A program made the position numbers and the translations under genes. Source: Scytalidium lignicola (Eukaryota > Ascomycota > Leotiomycetes). From it: a stretch of 64,000 bases of DNA. The notes beneath the pieces are model-generated. The model was not told the origin of the DNA. It saw nothing but the letters and a program-made list of their open reading frames with translations, and did no database searches. Shown here piece by piece: positions 1-14,244 of this stretch. The stretch covers positions 1-64,000 of the forward strand of contig NCSJ02000124.1 of the NCBI GenBank assembly GCA_002812745.2, read 5' to 3'. Position 1 is the stretch's first letter, and each line of letters starts with the position of its first letter.

Positions 1-7
1 GTCTCAT

Positions 8-3017
<3,010 letters not shown>

Positions 3018-6000
3018 ATGTCGGTAGCAGACTCCCAGTCAGATGACTTCGATATGATCGATAGTCGAGAAGCCAGCCTTGGGCCAGAAGCTTTAGAAAA
3101 GCTTCAGAAATGGCTTCAGCCAACCGATTATATGGCAGAATCCAGTGAGTTTCGCCGCCACCTGTCGTCGCAAGCTCCGGGGACAGGACTATGGATATGC
3201 GATACCGAAAAGTTTCAGCAGTGGCATGATTCGGCTGATCATGGAAGCCTTTGGATCAAAGGAGTGCCAGGAGCTGGGAAATCTGTCACAGCCGCTTCCA
3301 TGGTCGAGCATCTTCGATCACAAGAAGATGTCCCTGTGCTCTTCTTCTTCTTTCGATACATCCTTGACGCCAATCGGAGGCCACGGTCGTTGATTCGGGA
3401 CTGGCTCGCCCAACTACTACCCCACAGCCTGAAGCTTCAGGCATCACTTCAACCTATGCTGGCTTGTGAGCTTACAGACCTGTCTGATGAGCGTCTCTGG
3501 GAACATCTACTTATCGGACTGTCTTCCATCGGGAAAGCCTACTGTGTCGTTGATGCTCTGGACGAGATGGAGTTTGTTGAGAACGATCCTTTCCTAGTTC
3601 GACTCAATAGTTTGGCTACGTTTCGGTCAAATTCCGTCAAATTATTGATAACGAGTCGCCCCAAACAGTATCTTCAAAGCAGTGTGAGGGATACATCAAT
3701 TGTTCATATCAGCTTAGAAGATGATCTTGTTGGTAAAGATATTGCACATTTTGTCTCGCATCGCCTGAAGATGGCCATCCCAGAAAACAACAATGCAGAC
3801 CTTCTCAATTCATTAGTGTCTACAGTATGTACAAGGTCTCGGGGGTTATTCCTCTATGCTCGTCTCCTCTTAGATCAAATTGGACCCGTCCTTCAATCAG
3901 AGAAACAGGTCGATGTTGAAGCCTTGGCCAAGTCGCTTCCAATCGGCCTTGAAGACATGTATAACAGCATGCTTTCTCAACAGGCTGAGGCCCTCAACAT
4001 TGAAACCAGCCTACAGGTTTTCCTGCTAGAATGCACAATCCATTCTTCTCGTAATCTCCGCTTAAATGAACTCGCAAACTTTCTCCAGTTCAAATTTCCG
4101 TCGTCCATGATTCCAGGAACTGCAAAGGCTATCGCGAGAACAGCATGCGCGCCGTTACTCGAAATCATGGAGGACGAAACTGTTCAAGTCATTCATCACT
4201 CCTTCACTGAGTTCCTTCTGGACCGTCAACGAACCACGAGACTAGGGCAGACAGCTCGACAGTTTCCCATCTTGGATCCTCAAGGTGTGCATCGAATGCT
4301 AATCATAGCATGTTTAGAGTACCTACAATCAGGTGTTTTAAAATCGGAGGAACTTCCAAGAGGCGTAGAAGGAGACAAAGATGCCGATGATGACAATATC
4401 AAACCAGACAAATATGATTATCAGCAAGCTCGACTGCAGTATCCTTTCCTCGACTACGCAGTTCAAAATTGGGGCTATCATGCTAGCAAATACGATGTCG
4501 AAGATGAATCATTCTTTGTCTCAATCAAAACCTTCACGGAAGCAGATTCGGATTTCCGAAGGTGGCTTTCACTAGTGAAGTCAGCGAAGTACCTACCTTC
4601 AACAGGACAAGCCCCCTCGCTATTGCACATTGCAGCCTTCGCTGGGTTAACCCAATTCGCAAAATATCTTCTTCACACAGGTCATACCGTTGATTCGCGT
4701 GATATTGAAGATAAGACTCCGCTGATGTGGGCATCCAGCAGCGGTCATGTGGAAATAGTTTCAATTCTACTTCAACACGGCGCAGAGCCAGACGCAGAAG
4801 ACAAATGGGGTGTAAAACCAATACACTTAGCGGCAAGGCAAAACTCTCATAAGATCGTGAAAATGCTCCTAGAAGCAGGGGTAGATCCACTCTCACCTAA
4901 AACGAAGGAATACGTAAGTGATGACGGTTATATCATGGGAGGTCAATCAAGGACGAAGGGTGATACCGCCGTCCAATATGCCTGTCAACAAGGACACACC
5001 GAGACTATTCTAGCCATGATTCCCTTTCTTCAACCGGATACCTTAGAGGAAGTCTTGTGTGAGACCTGCAGGTACGGGAAGTTTGAGTCTGTTCGGACAA
5101 TACTCGAGAATTCAGAGGTTTCCATAAACTCGAAGTTTACAGGTGCCACTGCACTCTATCTTGCTTGTGTAGCAAAAAGTGTGAATTGTGTTCAGATGTT
5201 GCTGGAGAGAGGAGCAAATATCTCTTTGATATCTGAATGGAAACCACTTCCTAGAATTTATGGCGGCGGCCACCATGCACAGAGTCCTCGCACCCCACTT
5301 CAAGGTCTCGTTCATATGTGGAACGATGATAGCCATCCAGCCTGTGAACAAATATTTCAAATGCTAATACGAGCAGGGGCAGATCTAAACGAAAGGGATA
5401 CCAGAAATGAAACGCCTCTGCTCAGTCAGTTTCAGGATCGTGGTGCTCCCAGTATCTTAGCAGTGAGGACTTTACTAGAAGCAGGCGCAAATATTTCCGA
5501 TGTCTACGGGGATGGCGATACTGTACTTCATCGATTCTTGGCCTGGAATAGAGACATTGAGATGTTAGATTTGCTTCTAAAACACGGTGCAAATGTCACA
5601 ACCTGTGGTAGCCAAAGAACTACCGTTCTACACAGTGTTTTAAAAGCACACTCACTATCCTCTCAGAAAAATAGTTCTCAGGAGATCGTTGAGTACTTGT
5701 TAGAGAAGGGAGCTCTAGCACATATCAAAAATGAGTTTGGGAAATCTGCGTTAGAGGAGGCCATGTTCAGCATTAGTTCCAATATTGATATCTTCAGATT
5801 GTTACTTAGGTCTTGCCCGGACGAATCCATTAGAAAGGAATGCCTTTGGCTCATAGGGTCAAAACCCGGAAAGGAACAAATTCAATTCATCCGAGAACTT
5901 CAAGCTTTTGGTATTTCGCTAGATGCTCGCAATAGTAAAGGCGAAACCGTTCTCCTCTCGACGATGCGATCTGGTGATACTTGGAAGGCTCTTGTTGAGT

Positions 6001-9000
6001 GTGGTGCTAGTCTAGATGCTATTGACTCTAATGGTCGTGGCGCTCTGCATCATTTCATCAGAAGCACTTCCTCACCCGAGCAACTTCAAGCACTTATTGA
6101 TACTGGCCTAGATCCTCACAGAGTAGATTATGAAGATAAGACTATGCTGCATATTGCAGCCTCGGGTTATGAAGGCACAGAACGGGAGGCTAAGCTCGTT
6201 GAGTATCTTCTGAATCTTGGTCTTTCGGTCAACGCGCAGACTAAGCTTGGCTGTACACCACTTCAACTCCATCTTGAGAACATTCCAGAACATCCGAGGT
6301 CTTATTCCTTTAATGAACCGCCTCGAACACCTTTGTTGAGTGTGTTCCAGAAATCTGGGGACGTGCTCAATGCCAATATCCAGGATAAAGAGGGACTATC
6401 AGCACTACATCTCTCTGCTATGCGTTCCGAGCTTCATGTTGCACAGCTGCTTGATGCTGGAGCTGATCCCACCCTTGTCACGAAAGATGGAAGAACTGCT
6501 CTGCATATTGCCTGTCGTGCTCGAAGGAGTGGGGTTGTTGGTTTTCTGTTGCATAAGGTAAGCTCATTATCTTTGAGTTTCTTAAATATATTTTAGCCTT
6601 GGATCTTATCCGAGTTTGTAAATTCTGGACATGGAATGATCAAATTGAGCTTTCCCCAGATATTCGCCAAACACTCTCTTTGTCTTTCGATGCTCTTCTT
6701 CTCTTACCGTCAATTCGAGGTCATTTGAGATGGTACCACTAACTACACTTAGACGAATGGCGATATTATCAACAACAAAGACTCCTTTGGGAGGACTGCA
6801 TTGCATGATGCTTGCGCTTCGGGGCGACCCGAATCGGTCTACTACCTCCTCAAACACGGTGCTGATATCACGGCCAAAGACTCCCAAGGTCGAACACCCC
6901 TTCATTCATGCGCCGAATTTGGTTCCGAGGAGAAGATCTGGACACTGCTCCAACGCCGTAATAATCCAGCAGTCGGCATGGAGATAAATAGCCGCTACAG
7001 ACCCCCGCCTCATCACACTTATAAAACCACAAGTAACCATTGGTACGCTTCCAAGTATATGGACAGGCCAAATCTCTACGACCATGACACCACTAGAATT
7101 GGAACGATTGTAAAGTCACTGCTGGCTGCAGGAGCTGATCCCACTGTACTCGATTCACGTAACAAATCTCCACTCGAGCTCGCCCTATCCTATGACTGCC
7201 TTGAGATGGTACAAGCTTTGAACTTTACCGTAGACGAGGTACAAAAGGGATTGGGACTGGAACCAAAAGATTTCAGATTTTATACTGAAGTGGCGCTCAA
7301 CCAAAGGACTCGGATCGGGTGTCGAGATTTGCCAGAGGATGCCCGTCAAGAGATCCTCTGTCATCCCGCTAGATATGTCGCATCACTAAGATTTGACGAT
7401 GTCGATTGGCTTATTCAAAACAAAGCGAATCTTACCAATGGAGATGACGAGACTATCCACCTATCCAACGGAGATTCATTTTTGCATGTTGTCGCTTCGA
7501 ACGGGCTCACAGAGATGATGGAGAGCTTAGGCAACCTGGCGAGATTCTATGACGATCCTAGCTTGGTCAAATCGCGTTTATTAAAGGCTGGATATAAAAA
7601 TGATTACTTGGGGCACTTCATTCCAATTCTTCATGCTGCGTGCCAGAGAAAGTTGCCAAATATGCAAATGGTTCAGATCTTAATCGAAAAATGCGGTGTT
7701 GATATCAATGGACATGCTCTAGTATTGGCTAAGCAGTATGGGAAGTTGGAAACTAATTCTGCTGATGGTCCAACTGCTCTTCATAGACTTGCGGAGGCAT
7801 CTCAATGGTGGTATCTCGATGCAATTAGATACCTCGTCGAACATGGTGCTAACATTAACTCAAGAAATGAAAGAGGAGAGACTCCACTTCATATTGCATG
7901 CGGCGGTGTACAGTCGACAAACATGAATTCTATCAGCAGGCCAGGTTTTTGGTCCCCTGATTGTGTAAGACTTCTGCTGGATCTGGGAGCTGATCCAAAT
8001 GCATTGGACAAAACACGGATGTCACCGCTGAACTTAGCTAAGATTAATCCCAAAGCAATGAAAATACTACTTGAACGAGGGGCAGACATCTCCGTGGGTA
8101 AGATTTCTCCCTTATTCTCTGCTATTCAGTCTCAAGATCTCGAAACCCTTCGAATTATCCTCGACGCTGGGGCAGACCCGAACACCAAAGACACAGTTAA
8201 AGCTTTTCACATCCATTACGAAATCAAGAGCGAGGAGAGATGGGCCCTCTTCTGTGCCTCCTTTCCTTACATCATGAATATGAGAATCGAAGATTCAGCA
8301 CCACTTGTCAAGTTGCTTATCGAACGAGGAGCCGATCTGTACAATCCAGTGAGCGACAGCGAGACCCTGATACACTACGTATTTGAGCATGCCGAATATG
8401 AGATCGCTAGTGCTTTTATGGAGTGTAGAGAAATGATTAACTTCGATACTAAGGACCAACTTGGGCGTACTGTTTTCCTAGCTGCCTGCAATTCCACACG
8501 CCATTTGCCGCAATATAAACGCAAAGAATTGGTCGAAAAGAGGGCTTTAGCTATACAAATACTGGAGTACGGCGCAGATCCATTGGTGGTGGACAATGAA
8601 GGCAGGAATGCTTTGCACCATCTTCTTGAAAATCCACAAATGGAAGAAGACACTGTCCTTCAGTTCTTTGAGTATGTACGCTCCGAGCATTTCGTTCCTT
8701 TGTAGCGGTTGAGAGACTTCTTAATAGCTCACAAGTTCCAAAATATTCATGTTTAATCTTCTGACAGTATTACGCTTAGAAAGTATTGGCTGACTTAAAA
8801 ATTGTAGGCATGATGCGTGCAAGAAACTTCTTCACCAGACCGATAAAAAGGGGTTCACCCCGCTCAATTCTGCCTTCCGTTTCCTTCGTCCAGTCCTAAT
8901 CGAAGTACTTCTGGCCATGGGTGCTGACTTGCTTCAATCTGATCCGAATGGTACCACGGCTCTGCACCAGATCGCTGCACAATGCTTCCTCAAATACAAA

Positions 9001-9417
9001 CAACAACGAAGATCATGGCTTCAAGAAGACCAAGATCCACAATACTTCGCACAATGCGTTTCTCTCTGGAATAAATTTCTCAGTCTTGGTGGCAACATCA
9101 ATGTTCAAAATAAGGACGGTTCTCCTCCACTGTTCTTGTACTTGAATAAATGTAACACAGTTGATTTTTCCAAGAGCTATGAAGAGTTACTTGATAAGGC
9201 GGATGTGCATGTGAGGAATAATGATGGGGAGACGGCGCTTCATGTTATTGCTAGGAGAGAGAAGGGGACTGGGGAGATCGACCAAAAGTTGTTTGAGTTT
9301 ATGGTTGCTAAGGGCTTGGATCCCCTAGCGGAGGATAGGAGGGGGAGATCGAGTCTCGATGTTGCGGCTGCTTGTGGGAAGAATGAGATTTTAGGTTTGT
9401 TTCAGTATCGGTCTTAG
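3018..9417 (+). CDS. NACHT-ankyrin NLR-like protein, 2,022 aa
   Basis: Three exons: 3018..6557, 6753..8671 and 8808..9417. Introns are GTAAGC...CTTAG (195 bp, branch-like CTAAC just upstream of the acceptor) and GTATGT...GTAG (136 bp). All phases agree. I chose ATG 3018 because the conserved pre-NACHT block (WLQPTDY, APGTGLWI) begins soon after; an in-frame upstream ATG at 2895 adds only unconserved sequence. Walker A GVPGAGKS is at 82-89, Walker B YCVVDALDE at 175-183 and ITSRP at 211-215. From about residue 525 to the end are some 25 or more ankyrin repeats (TPLMWASSSGHVEIV type). Fungal NACHT-ankyrin proteins are STAND NTPases thought to act in non-self recognition; the ligand is unknown. 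There is no HET, HeLo, PNP or lipase-like effector domain before the NACHT. The family call is strong; function is inferred. Confidence 0.9.
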
Positions 9418-9534
9418 AAGTGTAGCTGATGTGGCACATTTTATCGCATGTTTCTTTCTTGGAATGCTTGTGGACCAAGCCCGCCAGTGGTTGATTAGTC
9501 TGACTTCACAAATAAAATAATTAAAGCACTTAAT

Positions 9535-9665
9535 GTATCCGTGTAGGCCTTTTAAGGTTTTAAAGTTCAAAGTACTAATATAAATTATCGACTATATAAA
9601 TAGTATTATGCAAAGCAAGTTTGAGATAACTAGATTCTTGTAAATGCCACATAATAATACACATC
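9535..9665. repeat. Dispersed repeat, source copy in the 3' flank of the T5orf172 gene
   Basis: The segment just downstream of the minus-strand gene ending at 9679 recurs in opposite orientation at about 38,360-38,495. The match runs through the 3' flank and into the last codons of the gene, so this is the duplicated end of a gene and not a separate mobile element. The copy lacks about 20 bp present here. Confidence 0.7.
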
Positions 9666-9678
9666 TCTAACATACAAA

Positions 9679-11685
9679 TCATTGTACAGGGTCTGCAGAT
9701 TCACCTCCCGGCATCTGCTTTATAGCTTCATCCAACCATTTTGTCCAGCGCTCCTCTCGGCCCTCAGCATCATCCCATTTTGGTAGGACACCCATATTAC
9801 GATGTGCAAGTCTCTGACTCCAAAAATCCTTGAGACCGCCATTTTCGTCGTAAGGATTTTGAGCAATAAACCTTCTCCATCTGTCCACCGACCGCAAGGC
9901 AACCTCCTCCGAGACCTCAAACCACTCCTCGTGTTCAGTATTTCTGCTTCCTTTATTCCCACACTTTGTACATTTCAATATTTTTTGAAAGTTCCTAAGC
10001 TCGATATGCACCAGTTGTTCAACCTTCCAGTAAGTATGGATGCGTTTGTAATTAGGATCCGGCACCTGTTCAAGATCGAACAAGTTGCAGGTCCTCTTCA
10101 GGTTGTTTATCCGCGTCTTGACATTCATCGTCATACCAATCTTGAGTAATGGTTTTTCATTAGGAAAATTTTGACGAAAGTATTCTGGAGCTTTCAGGAT
10201 ATAGATGAAACCCTCCTTGCTCACTCTTTTCAAAATTTCCTCGCGAATCAAGTCGTCAACGGCAAAAGAGGAAGAGGGAATAGGGTTGGAATCAACTCTA
10301 CTAGTTGCGGTAGTGCTAGCGTTGAGGGAGGTAGAAGCAGAAGCAGCAATGGCTGTAGCGCTAGCTGTTTTCCCTATTTCCATGTCGTCTTTTGACCCCT
10401 GCCTGTATGGCGTCTTGCGTCTTGATAAATCTCCTTCCAAGTTGTCGGGGCTTAAGTAATCGGACCAGTCAGAATCCTCCCAGTCTGCTTCTAAGAACTG
10501 AGTTTGTGAAGCAATTGTTGGCTGTGAAACTGTGATTACTGGGGGTCTGACTTGAAAGGAGGTATCAGGAGAAGTATGGAGGATCTGTGAAGTATCTGAT
10601 GTTGATAGTTCAACTTGGTCGGGTGCTTCAAAACTTTTCCTACCCGGTATGGGGACGCAAAGGGTAAAGGTTGATGTAGGGATTTTAAATCCAGCTGTTA
10701 TATTCTTTGCTGGAGCTTCGATCTGCCCATTATTCTCCAATTTCTCTATTCGTGAGGGATTGCTGTGTCGCCTCAGATGCCCAGGGCGTGCAGTTAAATT
10801 AGCGCGAGGTCGAATTGGTAATTGAACTTGGGATAGTTTAAAACTCGGAATTATTGATGTTTGATCTAAAGTATGGTCTTGATGTTTATGGGTAGGCTGA
10901 GGCAAGGGGTTGATTGCAGTTGATCCAATCGACCCGTTCGATGCTTGTGTGTGAGAATGCCCAGTATCAATTTGAATATCAAGATTGCTTAGACTTCGTA
11001 TATACCGATGCTGTGGAGATGGACTAGAGTACCTACGACTCCTCGCCATTTCAGGTGCCAGGAGTAGTGTTGGTACACTTTGTGATTGTTCGCCAGATCC
11101 CAAAGTTTCCCACACAGGTGAAGAACGCTGGTTGACCGGTTGAATTGAAGGACTGGTCTCGGAACTTCGGTCAACTGAATTACTTCTCAGAACTGGAGTT
11201 GCTGTTATGATATTAATAACTGGTTCCGAATTGGCTGTGGTAGATAATTCAAGAGTTTGTCGGATTGCATCTAGAACCTCTACCTCCTCGACACTACCAT
11301 CTCCTTTCCAGTGGGGCTCAATTACCATGGAGTATCGCTTGAATGATGTTGATTGGCAATGACTTTTGCAGAAAAACATCCGAATAATGGTGCAAAATTG
11401 TTTCGCATCTATGGTTGAAGTTGTGCCTTGCAAGATTGCATCTGCATCTTTAAAAAGGTTGGTGTGATTGGACTTGAATTCGTGAGTGCTGTTCAGGCAG
11501 CGGGCATAATGGGTACTCTTTCCACGTGTATAGAATGCAAGACACTGGAATCGTGTGTTTCTGTCTTTGTGCAGCAGCTGAGCTTTGATCTCACTCAAAG
11601 TGCAAATGCATTTGAGTTCCTTGCTCGGCGTTCGGCTGGGGGAATTAAATGGGGATGACAATGGGGAAGACATAGGTTCATCCAT
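9679..11685 (-). CDS. T5orf172 (MUG113-type) GIY-YIG domain protein, 668 aa
   Basis: A single uninterrupted exon from ATG 11685. Residues 1 to about 140 form a conserved-looking region (CICTLSEIKAQLL, FYTRGKSTHYARC). Residues 140-485 are Ser/Thr/Pro-rich and probably disordered. Residues about 493-610 match the T5orf172 branch of the GIY-YIG superfamily: FIYILKAPEY, then LLKIGMT, an Arg in VKTRINNLKR, and the Glu of LVHIEL. A CTKCGNKG insert follows, then HEEWFEV. GIY-YIG domains are usually nucleases; in fungal proteins of this layout activity is unproven, so treat it as a possible DNA-acting enzyme. It converges with the NACHT-ankyrin gene (261 bp between stops). A mutated fragment of its 3' end lies at 38.3 kb. 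Confidence 0.85.
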   Translation of the reverse strand: MDEPMSSPLSSPFNSPSRTPSKELKCICTLSEIKAQLLHKDRNTRFQCLAFYTRGKSTHYARCLNSTHEFKSNHTNLFKDADAILQGTTSTIDAKQFCTIIRMFFCKSHCQSTSFKRYSMVIEPHWKGDGSVEEVEVLDAIRQTLELSTTANSEPVINIITATPVLRSNSVDRSSETSPSIQPVNQRSSPVWETLGSGEQSQSVPTLLLAPEMARSRRYSSPSPQHRYIRSLSNLDIQIDTGHSHTQASNGSIGSTAINPLPQPTHKHQDHTLDQTSIIPSFKLSQVQLPIRPRANLTARPGHLRRHSNPSRIEKLENNGQIEAPAKNITAGFKIPTSTFTLCVPIPGRKSFEAPDQVELSTSDTSQILHTSPDTSFQVRPPVITVSQPTIASQTQFLEADWEDSDWSDYLSPDNLEGDLSRRKTPYRQGSKDDMEIGKTASATAIAASASTSLNASTTATSRVDSNPIPSSSFAVDDLIREEILKRVSKEGFIYILKAPEYFRQNFPNEKPLLKIGMTMNVKTRINNLKRTCNLFDLEQVPDPNYKRIHTYWKVEQLVHIELRNFQKILKCTKCGNKGSRNTEHEEWFEVSEEVALRSVDRWRRFIAQNPYDENGGLKDFWSQRLAHRNMGVLPKWDDAEGREERWTKWLDEAIKQMPGGESADPVQ

Positions 11686-12648
11686 GGTTTGTGGTCTTTA
11701 AACTCAAACGGAATAAAAGCTGATAACAAGAAATTACAATTCTCCGGAATAAGTGATAGTAATATACTATTCCCCAAGAACATATGGAATACATACGGAA
11801 TACATACGGAGTACTGTACAGTACATAGGGGTATCAAAGACGAGGCTGCGACTTTTGGCTGCAAGCCACTTGAATGAAACACCAACCGACCTTCCACTTC
11901 AGGCTATGGAAGAGCCACCAACAAGGCTCTGACATTCTCTGGCTACCAAAACAGAAAGACGGGGTTGCATCCACCCCCCATTTCAATGATATGGCAGCCT
12001 TTTGTGTAACGTCTTAATTTCCGCCGCGCTCTGAGGGGATCGGAGCTACTTCCTAAGGCGCTCTGTTATCTACAGAACAAAGTAGTGTAGCTCCATTAGC
12101 ACCCTGATTTCAAGCAATTTCCGGGAATAGAGAAGGAAACCCTTGTCACCCACATGGTGTACTCGTGGCCGCCCCTTGCATAACTAGGAACAGAAACAGT
12201 ACGAAACATTCCACCTGAAACAAAACTCAGTCCAGCTGTATTCCAGCCTTGTCTTCGGCAATTTAGAAGTCCGGGACATAAAGTATATTTTTGATTCTAG
12301 GGGTATAACGTGTGTATCTTGATCCCCTTTCTGCATTGATAAATAATGTAGCGACGCTCTGGCTTGCTCGGGTTAGCCTGCAGTGTAGGTTTCGGGAAAC
12401 AATAAAAATAGTTGTATTTATAGATTCATCAATNAAAAAATTTGTATGGAGAACATAACTGAAAACTAAACAATTGTTCTAAGAAAATTTATTACAACAT
12501 CGTATTAAATTCCCCCATAAAAGACAAACACAAATGAAGGGATTGTCTATTGTAGTTACTACGGCTACTACTGTATGCTAAATACTGACGAATACTATAA
12601 ATTGAAAATTCTTTAAAGAGCACCTGAAGTAGTTTAAAGCCGATGTAT
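11686..12648. other. Intergenic, no gene seen
   Basis: About 960 bp between two minus-strand genes, expected to hold the promoter of the T5orf172 gene and the 3' flank of the arsenite methyltransferase pseudogene. Short tandem ATACGGAGTAC-like units occur near 11,790-11,825. An isolated N precedes an A-run at 12434. Confidence 0.4.
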
Positions 12649-13689
12649 TTATAGTTTGACTGCGTATATCTTGAATGAACCTGTACATAGTGTCAATAAC
12701 TAAAATTTTCTCTGAGAAAAAAGACATGCCTGCCCATTCATTAAAGTCGATATGTTTAAAGTCAGCCATCCAAACCTTAGAACTAGCACCTACCGTTGAT
12801 GTTTGATTATCGCAACAAGAATTAGTCTTCTGACAGCAAGGCTCAGTAGACTCTTCTCCACAGCATTGCTTGAGTTCTCCGTCATCTCCCGTAGAGGAAT
12901 AAACATTAAGATCGTTCTTGCTATCGACGAGCAAAATATCTACACATCCCAGAAATTAGCAAGCAGACCCAAAGCAAGGGGGTTTATATCAGTTGAAGAA
13001 GAGAGAAAGCTATTCACCACAAAACCCCGCTTCACTGAGATATTTCTCATAATCAATCACCAGGCTCGCACCAGCAATACATCCAACATACAAGGCCATG
13101 CTATCCTTGAGTTCCTGGGAGAGCTCACGTTTGATGAGGATGTCGCTGATGGCAACACGTCCTCCTGGCTTAAGTAATCAGAACATCTCATTAAAAATGA
13201 GTTGTTTCTCCTGTTCTGGAACAAGATTGATTACGCAGTTGCTGATGATACAGTCGGCTATTGTATCAGGAAGAGGGATATTCGTAATTGAAGACTCCAC
13301 GAAGGAGACGTTATCTGCTTTGACGTTCTCCTTATTTCGATTTGCTCTATCGAGCATGTCCTAGGAGTGTGTTAGTTGGAGGTATAATTAAATTCGAGTG
13401 ATTTGATTTCAAAGAGTTACCTTGTTCACATCCACTCCTATGACCTTTCCGCTGTTGCCGACCTTCTTAGCAGCAAGAAATACGTCGAATCCAGTAACCG
13501 CTACCAAGGTCGATCACAGTTTCACCCTAGAGAAGTTCAGCCGAATTCTCAAGCTAGATGGAAAATGCACTGAGGAAAGGATTTAAAAACCTCACGAAGT
13601 TTTGCAAGAACCAGGGGAGTCAATGCTGCCAAGTCTGCTGACATACTTCTCTCATGTTTTTGCTGGTCCATCTGGAGCTCTGTTTGCAT
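12649..13689 (-). pseudogene. Arsenite S-adenosylmethyltransferase pseudogene
   Basis: The exons 13689..13591, 13526..13421, 13360..13018, 12939..12730 and 12680..12649 together spell a fungal ArsM/AS3MT-like protein: SADLAAL, GETVIDLGSG (SAM motif I), VIGVDVNK, MLERANRNKENV, ISNCVINLVP, LKPGGRVAISDIL, ILLVDSKNDLNVY, a CC-rich segment, and a terminal SFKIYAVKL. The working enzyme methylates As(III). Lesions: the segment that in relatives carries the catalytic Cys between LAAL and PLALAKL is missing at 13620/13621; a one-base shift follows DLGSG near 13495; an in-frame TGA (13180-13178) replaces the Arg expected before LLKPGG; and intron 1 has the poor donor GTTTTT. The last intron uses a GC donor (12729), which can be functional. 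I conclude the gene is dead. The relationship is clear from motif order. Confidence 0.85.
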
Positions 13690-13779
13690 GGATGTGTCAA
13701 ATGTGCAGATAGGTTTAGAAATTGTTTAATTTCGAAAGCTTGAATAAAAGTGAATATGTGAAAAGATTGGATGGTGCTG

Positions 13780-14060
13780 TTTGGTTCTGGAGAGCAGAAT
13801 GGAAGGTGAAGGTGATGGTGGAAGAAGTTTAGAAGAAGTTGTTTAGATCCGCTAAAAATATGTGGAAGTGAATGTTAGGAGTGAACTGAATATGGCGGTC
13901 TTGTCTTCTTCAACAGCAACCAACAGGCATTGTCTCATTCACTGAGCGACAAAGGGATGGGGCTTGCAGGTAAAACCCACACCTTTAGAGATTTTGTTTC
14001 CTCAAACTCTTCTCCTTCACGTGTGTTCATAGATATAACTCTCTGATCCGAGAACGTCTC
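13780..14060. repeat. Duplicated divergent-promoter DNA, copy A
   Basis: This stretch between the arsM pseudogene (-) and the decayed + strand gene aligns by eye with 25,985-26,260. Shared blocks include GAAGAAGTTTAGAAGA, AAGTGAATG, and TCATTCACT followed by a GCGAC motif, in the same order and orientation. A CACGTG box lies further on at about 14,200, as in the other copy. Confidence 0.6.
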
Positions 14061-14244
14061 CCAAAGGGGTTCTCAAACACACCATGTGCCATTTCAACTG
14101 ACTAGCTCTGAAGGAAGCCAGCGGTCTTACGCCCTCCGCTCGATCCAATCAGGACCACATTATCCGCGTGACTTTCACACCCGAAGACGTAGCTTAGCAC
14201 GTGATAGGAACAAAATGAGTTTCCAGACACGGCAACAGAGGTAA

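Noticed and set aside
6597..6740. Possible extra exon within intron 1 of the NACHT-ankyrin gene (open stretch before a TAA)
   Set aside because: It would need flanking introns of about 39 and 24 bp, too short for fungal splicing, and is not ankyrin-like; one 195-bp intron with a good branch site explains the region.
12691..12729. GC donor in the last arsM intron counted as a lesion
   Set aside because: GC-AG introns are a known functional minority in fungi, so it is not by itself evidence of decay.
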